A stretch of DNA of 64,000 nucleotides, taken from NCBI RefSeq assembly GCF_029894425.1, contig NZ_JARXYJ010000001.1:124001-188000 (forward strand), read 5' to 3'. A model generated the notes under the pieces. That model did not search any database. It saw only the letters and a program-made list of their open reading frames with translations, and was not told the origin of the DNA. The stretch comes from Streptomyces sp. SAI-127. GTDB lineage: Bacteria; Actinomycetota; Actinomycetes; Streptomycetales; Streptomycetaceae. Positions 57,125-64,000 of this stretch are shown here, piece by piece (the stretch's first letter is position 1; the number at the start of each line of letters is the position of its first letter). The position numbers were made by a program, and so were the translations under genes.

Positions 57125-58642
57125 CTACGTGGGTGTCGTCTCTCGGCGTCGGGCCGCCGTCGGCGCGGTGACGGCGCCGTTCAGGCATTGGTCGAGGAGT
57201 GCGTGCATGCGGTGGACGGGGAGGGACGGGTTGGCCGCGGCGCCCTGTGCGGTGCGGAGGTCGGTGAGGAGGGTTTCCAGGGTCTCCGGTGTCAGGGTCG
57301 GGTTGGCGGCGGCTGCCCGGCGTACTGCATCGTCGGGGTCTCCCAACGGAGGTTCGGGCAGGGTGGGGTCGGCTGCGGCCAGGGCGCGCATCTCGGGGTC
57401 CGGGTGGGCGATGAGGTGGGTCCGGCCGGTGCGGGGGAACGCGGGCAGCGTCAGCAGGTGCGGACGGTGGGCCGGGCGGGTCACGAAGACGTCCAGGAGG
57501 AGGTGCGGTGGAGCGAGCGGGTGGTGGCAGGCCAGCCGGATCCTCACCTCCTCGTCGTCGTCCTGCGCGAGGGTCTCGACGAGTTCCGCCGACAGGCCGG
57601 GCCAGCTTGCCGCGACCCGGCGGAGCATCGGTTCCTCGGACGCAGCGCAGGTGGCGTACCAGTCCGGCGACGGCTCGGTGGCCGGCTGCGTGATCGGGCA
57701 GGTGCAGTCGGGCCCATGATCGACGACCTTCTGGACCTCCTGGAATTCGGCCCAGGTACGGATGGAGGGCTGGAGGCGGGCACGCATCCGCACGTCCTCG
57801 TCCGGATCCTGCCTCAGCTGCGCCGCCTCCGGTCCCAGGTCGGGACGGGTGGCGACCAGCCCGCGGATCTCTGCATCGGGGTGGCGGGCGAGCCGGGCGA
57901 GGGCGTCGGCCGGGGTATGGCGGTTCCGGGCCAGCGGGGCTACCTCGTCGGCCGCGAAGCACTGTTCGACGACCGCGGGTGACAGGGCACAGGTGCTGAG
58001 CACGAACACCGCGTTTCGTGATCCGATGGGCGGCAGCTCGGCCTCCACCGCCTCCGGGTCCAACTGCCGGCTGCCCCTCCTGGCTGCTTCCCGTACGGCG
58101 GGGTCTGGGTCGTCGAGCAGGGCATGGCGCTGCGCAGCGGTGAGCGACTGCCACTGGAAGGCGGCGTACAGACGGAGTGCGGGGTGGTCGTGACCGGCCA
58201 TGTCCCGCGGGAAGGACAGAGGGACCTGCCGGGAGGACCAGAGCTCGCCGGCGATCTCCTTTTCGGTGACCCTGCCGTCCTCGCCTCCGTCCTGGGCGGT
58301 CAGGAAGGTGACGAGGATGTCGGCCGGCAGGGGCCGGACCCACCGGGGCTGGAGCCTGGTGCCGCCGGCGAGATACGCACGGACGAGTCCCGATGGGTCC
58401 GATGCCAAGGGAGCGAGTCGCGCCGGTTCGACGTGCAGGTTGCGGGCGAGGGCACGGCGGATCCGCTCGACCGGGTGGCGCAGGGCCGCGTCGATGACGG
58501 CGCCGGGCAGGTCCCGGCCCTCGCACATCAGCAAGCCGGCCTCACCGGCCGCTTCATCCAGGAGACGTATCAGCACGTCGGCGGGCGCCGCCGCGTTGAA
58601 GGCGATGCCGCGCAGCCACAGTTCACGGAGAGAGTCGGACAC
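57125..58642 (-). CDS. leucine-rich-repeat-variant (LRV) protein
   Basis: The 505-residue protein is built from irregular helical repeats of about 24 residues: DPDPAVREAARRG, HPDAEIRGLVATRPDLG, DPDEDVRMRARL, HPDPEMRALAAADPTL and DPDDAVRRAAAANPTL. These resemble LRV/HEAT solenoids. Three cysteines near the middle (DCTC and later ATCAAS) might bind metal. No enzymatic domain or membrane segment is seen. Such proteins are scaffolds for protein contacts. It stands alone, flanked by transposase scrap and a convergent-free gap, so context gives no function. Confidence 0.8.
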   Translation of the reverse strand: MSDSLRELWLRGIAFNAAAPADVLIRLLDEAAGEAGLLMCEGRDLPGAVIDAALRHPVERIRRALARNLHVEPARLAPLASDPSGLVRAYLAGGTRLQPRWVRPLPADILVTFLTAQDGGEDGRVTEKEIAGELWSSRQVPLSFPRDMAGHDHPALRLYAAFQWQSLTAAQRHALLDDPDPAVREAARRGSRQLDPEAVEAELPPIGSRNAVFVLSTCALSPAVVEQCFAADEVAPLARNRHTPADALARLARHPDAEIRGLVATRPDLGPEAAQLRQDPDEDVRMRARLQPSIRTWAEFQEVQKVVDHGPDCTCPITQPATEPSPDWYATCAASEEPMLRRVAASWPGLSAELVETLAQDDDEEVRIRLACHHPLAPPHLLLDVFVTRPAHRPHLLTLPAFPRTGRTHLIAHPDPEMRALAAADPTLPEPPLGDPDDAVRRAAAANPTLTPETLETLLTDLRTAQGAAANPSLPVHRMHALLDQCLNGAVTAPTAARRRETTPT

Positions 58643-58934
58643 CGCGTCATCCTGCCACCTCGCCTCCTGGACCGGGCCGCCCGATGGCTCCCTCGTCGGC
58701 GCTGACCGGCGGCTCCGTCCGCAGGGCTTCGGACCACGTCGCGAAAGCCTTGCTCATCATGCGTACCCTGACGGTACGCGGCACACCGCCAGGCTCCGCA
58801 TCCGCCCCCGCCGACGGATGCACGACAAACTGCGGTCAGAGCCCCCGAATACCTCAGCCAACGCGGACCCATGCGAACCGGCAACACACCAGGCCAGGCG
58901 CCGCCCGGTACACCGACAAGCCCCCCTCCGAGCG
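58643..58934. other. intergenic region between LRV and glycosyltransferase genes
   Basis: I see no gene or clear regulatory structure. The promoter of the LRV gene presumably lies here. Confidence 0.4.
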
Positions 58935-61109
58935 TCAGGACGGCTGAGGAGGAAGCATCACGTCTCCGGTGCGCTTGAGCCGCTGCCAGGGCAGACGGTA
59001 TCCGTTGATCGCGGTGAGGCACGCCTGGATGAGGACCAGATACATCAACTGGCGGTAGACCACCTGCTGCAGGGGAAGCGCCCACAGAGGTCGCACCCTC
59101 TCGCCGTCGAGACGGAACGCGTAGAGGGCGCACAGCGCCTGTACCGCCAGCACGGCAGTCCAGGCCAGCAGCGTGCCGAGCCGGTTTTGGAACACCAGAC
59201 CGTAGAGGGTCAGGATGTCAATCAGTGGGGCCAGGAGGGGGGTGAGGATCTGGAAGACGGCCAGCAACGGCAGGCCCAGACGGCCGAAGTGTCCCGCATG
59301 ACCTGACTCGAACAGTGCGTGACGGTGCTTCCACGCGGCCTGCATCGTGCCGTAGCTCCACCGGTAGCGCTGGCGCCACAGCTCCCGCAACGAGCCCGGT
59401 GCCTCGGTCCAGGCGTGCGCGTCCTGCGCGTAGCCGACCTCCCACCCGGCCCGGTGGAGAGCCATGGTGATGTCGGTGTCCTCGGCGAGGGTGTCGCCGC
59501 TCATCATCCCGGCTTCGCGCAGGGCCGTAGCGCGGAAGGCCCCCACGGCGCCGGGAACAGTGGGCAGGCAGCGCAGCAGATCGTACATGCGGCGGTCGAG
59601 ATTGAAACCCATGACGTACTCGATGTGCTGCCAGCGGCCGAGCAGACGCCGGCGGTTGCCGACCTTGGCGTTCCCGGCGACGGCCCCGACGCGGGGGGCG
59701 GCGAACGGCTGGACGAGGCGGCCAACGGTCGAGGAGTCGAAGACCGTGTCGGCGTCCATCATGACGATGAGGTCGTGGGAGGCCAGCAGGATGCCGGTGT
59801 TGAGAGCGAACGGCTTGCCGCCGTTGGGCCGGCGGATGACGGTGACGTTTGCGATGGCGAGTGCTTCCGCGATGTCGGCGGTACCGTCGTCGGAACCGTC
59901 GTCCACAACGATGATCTCCACGGGATGGTCGCTCGCGGCGAGGGAGCGGAGTGTCTTGGCGATGCACAGTCCCTCGTTGTAGGCCGGGATGACGACGCTC
60001 ACCGGTTCGGTGACGGGCCGGCCCGGGGCGGCCCGTGGGTGCGAGCGCCGACGCGCGTGGCGATGGGCCAGAAAGACGAGCAGCGCGCACCGTGCGAGCA
60101 CAAGCGATCCGACCGCCCACAGCAGCGCGCTGATGACGGGCACCGCCGTCCCGCACACGGCCACGGCCGCCACGAAAACCCTGCCCTTCCACTGGTCCAG
60201 GCCGTCGGCGGGGCGGGTGAGGCTGTCGGCGCCGACGACGTCAGCGAGGGTGGTGAAGCGATAGCCCTGCGCGGTGAGACGGGGAATCAGTGTCTCTATG
60301 GCTTCGACCGTCTGAGACCTGTCCCCGCCCGCGTCGTGCAGGAGGATGACCGCGCCCTTGCCCGGTACGTCTGGCATGGCCGCTTCGACGATCGCCCGGG
60401 CGCCCGGCCGCTCCCAGTCCCTGGTGTCCTGGTCGATGAAGGCCAGAAGGTACCCCTTGTCTCCCAGGCGCCGCGCCACAGACCATGCCGGGTCGTCCAG
60501 GGCGGAGGTGGTCGCGGAGTAGGGCATCCGCATGACCGAGCTGTTGAGGCCGCCCGCTCCGGCGATGGCCAGTTGGGTCAACGCCAGTTCACGGTCGACA
60601 GCGCCGGCGGACTGGGCGGCCAGGTCGGGGTGGGAGAAGGTGTGTACGCCGATCTCGTGGCCGGACCTGATCACATCGCGCAGCACGCCACGGTAGCGGG
60701 CCGCGTTCTGCCCGGTGACGAAGAAGGTGGCGGGTACGCCGAAACGGTCGAGTGTGGCCCTGATGCGCGGCGTCCAGGTGGGATCGGGGCCGTCGTCGAA
60801 GGTCAGCACGATGGTCTTCCTCGGCACGCGGAAGGTGCGCAGGTGATCACCGGTGGTGTCGACGATCGGGCCGCCGTCCACGACCTCCCTCGGAACGCGG
60901 GTGGCCGGCCGGTCGGCGCGCCCTTGCTGATCACCGGTGAAGCCTCGGGTGGTGTACCCCTCGACCAGAAGCACCGAGAGGAGAAGCATCAGCAGGGCCA
61001 GCGGAACGACGATGCGGAAGCGGTGCCGGGACAGCCGGGGCGCTCGGCTGCGCCCCGCACCGGGCCGAAGCGATGGGCGGTCGGCCGACCGGTGACGGCT
61101 GGCCCGCAT
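58935..61109 (-). CDS. polysaccharide deacetylase-glycosyltransferase family 2 fusion (MatB-like)
   Basis: The 724-residue protein has an N-terminal membrane helix (about 32-50). A NodB deacetylase domain follows, with TIVLTFDDGPDPT, HTFSHPDL (metal His pair) and LLHDAGGDR. A central membrane segment comes next, then a GT2 synthase with VVIPAYNEG, VDDGSDDGTAD, MMDADTVFD, AEDTD and QRYRWSYG. C-terminal membrane helices complete it. The layout fits beta-1,4-N-acetylglucosamine-type polymer synthesis with deacetylation, as in MatB of streptomycetes, which makes pellet-forming surface glycan. It overlaps the Pro-rich gene before it (TGATG). Confidence 0.9.
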   Translation of the reverse strand: MRASRHRSADRPSLRPGAGRSRAPRLSRHRFRIVVPLALLMLLLSVLLVEGYTTRGFTGDQQGRADRPATRVPREVVDGGPIVDTTGDHLRTFRVPRKTIVLTFDDGPDPTWTPRIRATLDRFGVPATFFVTGQNAARYRGVLRDVIRSGHEIGVHTFSHPDLAAQSAGAVDRELALTQLAIAGAGGLNSSVMRMPYSATTSALDDPAWSVARRLGDKGYLLAFIDQDTRDWERPGARAIVEAAMPDVPGKGAVILLHDAGGDRSQTVEAIETLIPRLTAQGYRFTTLADVVGADSLTRPADGLDQWKGRVFVAAVAVCGTAVPVISALLWAVGSLVLARCALLVFLAHRHARRRSHPRAAPGRPVTEPVSVVIPAYNEGLCIAKTLRSLAASDHPVEIIVVDDGSDDGTADIAEALAIANVTVIRRPNGGKPFALNTGILLASHDLIVMMDADTVFDSSTVGRLVQPFAAPRVGAVAGNAKVGNRRRLLGRWQHIEYVMGFNLDRRMYDLLRCLPTVPGAVGAFRATALREAGMMSGDTLAEDTDITMALHRAGWEVGYAQDAHAWTEAPGSLRELWRQRYRWSYGTMQAAWKHRHALFESGHAGHFGRLGLPLLAVFQILTPLLAPLIDILTLYGLVFQNRLGTLLAWTAVLAVQALCALYAFRLDGERVRPLWALPLQQVVYRQLMYLVLIQACLTAINGYRLPWQRLKRTGDVMLPPQPS

Positions 61110-61873
61110 CAGGGGGCCTGGGCCGCCGGTACGCCGGAGGGCGGGACGCTGCTGGAGCCCTCAGGCGGCCCCTCGGACGGCGCTTGGGGGGTGGCCGCCG
61201 ACGGTGTGGGCAGCGGCGTTTCCGGCGCGGGCTGGGGCAGCGGCGCAGCGGGCGGGGTGCCGGTGTCCGGAGCCGGTACTGGCGAAGGAGCATCGGGAGC
61301 CGGGGACGGGTCCGGTGGTGGCACAGGTGATTCCGGCGCTTCCGATGCGTCTGGGGCCTGCGGCGCATCTGGGACACGTGGTCCCTGGGGAGCTGCTGGT
61401 CCCGCCGTAGCGGGGGGCACCGGTGCACTGATGAACGGCGACGTCCCGGGCACAGGCGGGGGGAGAACACCGGGCGGGCCGCCGGTCACCGTGGTGAACC
61501 CCGGGACCAGCAGCGCGCTGGGACCCATCGCAAAGCCCGAGTCGCCGGCCATCCGGCCCCCCACTCCCGGCGCGCCGCCGGACAGCGGCGGCATCTGGCC
61601 AAGGGCTCCCGGTCCCGGCACGGCAGGCGCGGCAGGCCCACCGGAGACGCCGGAGACGCCGGGGACTGGCAAAAGGACCCCGGGCGCGAACGGCGTCGCT
61701 CCCAGCAGGCTCAGCCCCAGCACAACCACATAAGTGGAAGCCAAAGCGGCCAACCCGTATCCGGTGCGCCGAAACAACCGTGCGCGATGACCGCTGGAAT
61801 CGACGAACACCGGCCTGTCCGCGGTAGCCACCGCACTTCGCATATGCTGTGATATACGGGCATTAAGGGCCAT
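61109..61873 (-). CDS. single-pass Pro/Ala-rich membrane protein, partner of the glycan synthase
   Basis: The 254-residue protein has a cytoplasmic N-terminus, one membrane helix (about 40-60, YGLAALASTYVVVLGLSLLG) and a long extracytoplasmic tail dominated by Pro, Ala and Gly, with PAPDTGTPPAAPLPQPAPE-type repeats. It has no catalytic motif. The tail could span or bind the cell wall. Translational coupling to the deacetylase-glycosyltransferase gene implies a role in polymer export or anchoring. Confidence 0.8.
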   Translation of the reverse strand: MALNARISQHMRSAVATADRPVFVDSSGHRARLFRRTGYGLAALASTYVVVLGLSLLGATPFAPGVLLPVPGVSGVSGGPAAPAVPGPGALGQMPPLSGGAPGVGGRMAGDSGFAMGPSALLVPGFTTVTGGPPGVLPPPVPGTSPFISAPVPPATAGPAAPQGPRVPDAPQAPDASEAPESPVPPPDPSPAPDAPSPVPAPDTGTPPAAPLPQPAPETPLPTPSAATPQAPSEGPPEGSSSVPPSGVPAAQAP

Positions 61874-61916
61874 AAGAGTCAGCGTACGTCGCCGCTGGGC
61901 GTGACCCGCAAGAGAG

Positions 61917-62114
61917 CGTGTCTACAACCCTTCCACCGCACCCACCGGCAAGAAGCCGACGACGCGCGAGCACCACCCCCACGACGTGCTGGCAGGGCTC
62001 CTGGTGGGCGCTCTGGCTGCTCTGCTCGCTATGCCGGCACTGCGCAAGCGTGCGGAGGCCACAGCGCTGTGGCTCACGGCCACCCGCCGGCGGCCGCTGC
62101 TAGTGGTGTCATGA
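61917..62114 (+). pseudogene. PAP2 phosphatase C-terminal fragment
   Basis: The frame ending TGA 62114 reads EHHPHDVLAGLLVGALAALL, containing the third PAP2 motif (HxPxDVxAG), then a hydrophobic helix and a basic tail. The upstream two thirds, including the first two phosphatase motifs, are missing. Confidence 0.6.
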
Positions 62115-62129
62115 AGCGCGGCGAGATCG

Positions 62130-62400
62130 CCGAACTTCGATCGCCTGGGCGCGCGGCCGATGCGCGACATCACCGCCACACGCTTGCGCCGACTCGAGGA
62201 GCGCGACATTCCGAGCCGCTCGACGCGGACCGCCGGCCCCGACGGGCTGCGTGCCCGCGAGCGGGAAGTGCTCACCCTGCTTGGCGATGGACTGCGCAAC
62301 TCCGAGATCGCGCAGGTGCTGTGCCTGTCCACCCGGACCGTCGAACACCACGTCGCGGCGGTGCTGCGAAAGCTTGACCAACCGGGCGGAACCGGCTCGG
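62130..62400 (+). pseudogene. LuxR-type HTH C-terminal fragment
   Basis: The frame through 62160 reads [20 protein letters not shown], then [20 protein letters not shown] and [17 protein letters not shown], the end of a large LuxR-type ATPase regulator. Nothing of the N-terminal 700 or more residues remains, and the last residues after KLDQPG diverge. Confidence 0.65.
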
Positions 62401-63020
62401 TACGCCCGACGAAACGGCGTAGCCGGCCAGTGAACCGCGGCGCTGGTCGAGATGGTCCGTTCCGGGGACCAACTCAGCCCTGGCGTCAGACGGTGCCGAC
62501 TGGAGCGCCGACGATGACATGCGAGGCGAGGACCGCTGACCCCGTCGTCTCGGCGACGTACGTCGAGAGGGCGAGGAGAGTCCCACAGTCGGCGACGGCT
62601 CACTCGCACCTCCCAGAGCGCGCCCACCGCCACTCCCCCAGCGGCTGCGCCATGGTCACCGGAGCAGGCTGAGCACGCGACGCGCAGGGACGCGCAGGGA
62701 CGCGCCGACGCAGCGCAGCCTGAGCACGGCGTGCCGGGCGGCCTGTCCTGTTTCGTACGGCACGGGCTCTCACCCCGGTGGCACGCACGGTGTCAGTCGG
62801 CCCAGCCCAGAGGCAGGGCTGCCTGCCCAGGGTGCCCCGGAAGTTGGCGCGGAGCGCCGGCGTCCTGTGGTGGTCGACGACCGGCCGCCGGTGGCGCCTG
62901 ACGTTCCACCCGTCTCCTCCGGGACACCCGTTTCCGGGACGCCCGCGCAGTCGGCACATACCAGCAGCCTCGTGAGTCGCCGGGTACATGGATGCGCATC
63001 GCGCCCCGTGTGGCGCATCG
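62401..63020. other. 620-bp region without a gene
   Basis: No frame gives a family match. A 10-bp unit (GACGCGCAGG) is repeated two to three times at 62679-62708. The rest appears to be eroded sequence. Confidence 0.4.
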
Positions 63021-64000
63021 TCAGTCCGCCCTCGCCGGATGCGTAAGGTTGACTCCGTTCCCCGGGTCGAAAACGTGGGCCTTGGCCACGTCGACCTGCA
63101 GCTCCACGGGTTCCCCCTCCCGGGCACGCGTGGCGGCGTCCAGGCGGGCCACGAGGTGACTGGCGTCGGCGCCGGTGTCGCGCATGCCCGAGTCCGTTGC
63201 CAGCTCCTCCAGCTCGGCGCTCGTCGCGGGACCGCCCTCCGCGGTGAAGTAGACGTACACGTCGGAGCCCAGCGACTCCAGTACCTCCACGGTGGTGGTG
63301 AAGACCGGGCCCGTTCGGTCACGGTCGTGCGTCAGGGCCACGTCCTCGAATGCCTCCGGCCGAAGCCCGAGGATGACCTCGCGGGGGGCGTTCTGCCGTT
63401 CCAGCGCCTGTCTCGTGCGGTCGTCGAGGGGAAGGTCACCCACGGGCGAGCGCAGGACATCGTCCTCCAGGGTGGCATTCAGGAAGTTCATCGCCGGGGA
63501 GCCGATGAAGCCCGCGACGAAGATGTTGCGCGGGCGGTCGTACAACTCGGCGGGTGTGCCGATCTGCTGGACCAGGCCCTGCCTCATGACCACGACCCGG
63601 TCGCCGAGCGTCATCGCCTCGGTCTGGTCGTGGGTGACGTACACGGTGGTCGTGGCGAGGCGCCGCTGCAGCCGGGAGATCTGGGTGCGCATCTGTACCC
63701 GGAGTTTGGCGTCCAGGTTGGACAGGGGCTCGTCCATCAAGAACGCCTTGGGATCACGGACGATCGCCCGTCCCATGGCCACCCGCTGGCGCTGACCGCC
63801 AGAGAGGTTGGCGGGCTTGCGGTCCAGGTGCTCGGTCAGGTCGAGGATCCGGGCGGCTTCCGCCACCTTGGCGTCGATGGTGGCCTTGTCCACCTTGGCC
63901 AGGCGCAGCGGAAAGCCCATGTTCTCCCCGACGCTCATGTGCGGGTACAGGGCATAGCTCTGGAACACCATGGCGACGTCGCGTTCCTTGGGAGCCAGGT
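63021..64000 (-). CDS. sugar ABC transporter ATP-binding protein (MsiK/UgpC-like), 5' end off window
   Basis: About 326 codons are visible. The Q-loop AMVFQSYALYPHMSV, signature LSGGQRQR, Walker B AFLMDEPLSNLD and H-loop VTHDQTEAM are present, followed by the C-terminal MalK-type regulatory domain (LGLRPEAFEDV). Walker A lies beyond the right edge. Close homologues such as MsiK serve several carbohydrate importers in Streptomyces. No permease gene is seen downstream, which agrees with a shared ATPase encoded apart from its transporters. Confidence 0.92.
   Translation of the reverse strand, partial: LAPKERDVAMVFQSYALYPHMSVGENMGFPLRLAKVDKATIDAKVAEAARILDLTEHLDRKPANLSGGQRQRVAMGRAIVRDPKAFLMDEPLSNLDAKLRVQMRTQISRLQRRLATTTVYVTHDQTEAMTLGDRVVVMRQGLVQQIGTPAELYDRPRNIFVAGFIGSPAMNFLNATLEDDVLRSPVGDLPLDDRTRQALERQNAPREVILGLRPEAFEDVALTHDRDRTGPVFTTTVEVLESLGSDVYVYFTAEGGPATSAELEELATDSGMRDTGADASHLVARLDAATRAREGEPVELQVDVAKAHVFDPGNGVNLTHPARAD

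Noticed and set aside
62679..62708. 10-bp tandem GACGCGCAGG repeat as a regulatory iteron
   Set aside because: Only two exact copies and no replication or regulatory gene nearby.

Overview
The base composition is very GC-rich. Genes overlap by ATGA or GTGA, GTG starts are common, and regulators such as HTH-DUF397 pairs, DUF5937-ArsR and DUF4232 lipoproteins are present. This points to a Streptomyces or close relative. Transposase debris is dense (IS701, ISAzo13-like, IS110, IS5-like, TnpB). A decayed telomere terminal-protein gene (tpg) and truncated scraps of Ku, PAP2, LuxR and DapA are also present, which suggests an accessory arm region of a linear chromosome. No rRNA, tRNA or CRISPR array was recognised.

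Region 1 (1-14429) is a catabolic cluster in three transcription units. Minus strand: SDR, aldehyde dehydrogenase, carboxymuconolactone-decarboxylase-like protein, HIBADH-type dehydrogenase. Plus strand: HIBADH-type dehydrogenase, mycofactocin-type SDR, 3Fe-4S ferredoxin, P450, a DUF35-thiolase fusion, alpha/beta hydrolase, DoxX-like membrane protein, HIBADH-type dehydrogenase. A decayed crotonase follows, then aldehyde dehydrogenase and a family III CoA-transferase. A related palindrome (GAGAATnnnATTCTC-like) lies before all three units, so they probably form one regulon. The likely theme is oxidation of an alicyclic or branched substrate to an acid, CoA activation and C-C cleavage.

Region 2 (14430-25671) starts with transposase remnants and a DUF574 methyltransferase/HTH/DUF397 trio. 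It continues with a minus-strand operon of a polar amino-acid-type ABC importer, a CocE/NonD hydrolase and a CapA-family phosphoesterase, facing a divergent ArsR-like regulator.

Region 3 (25672-32740) holds a large NACHT (NLR-like) NTPase with two rare TTA codons, a PemK/MazF-like toxin, an apparently frameshifted subtilisin with a small inhibitor-like partner, and truncated metabolic genes cut by IS701 debris.

Region 4 (32741-46330) is a tightly overlapping lipid-type cluster: GMC oxidoreductase with an extra C-terminal domain, membrane metallophosphoesterase, PhaC-like hydrolase, acetoacetate-decarboxylase-like protein, two small membrane proteins and a patatin. A TnpB element has inserted before the patatin. 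The GMC enzyme and the patatin appear to share the same C-terminal accessory domain. A membrane-anchored STAND NTPase is convergent to the cluster.

Region 5 (46331-64000) is mixed: transposon scrap, a DUF4232 lipoprotein, a TetR-NTF2-NmrA module with twin operators, an HxlR-NmrA pair, a dead tpg, Lrp/LLM/deaminase genes, a truncated IS110, a leucine-rich-repeat-variant protein, a deacetylase-glycosyltransferase with a Pro-rich membrane partner, and a partial MsiK-type ABC ATPase at the right edge.
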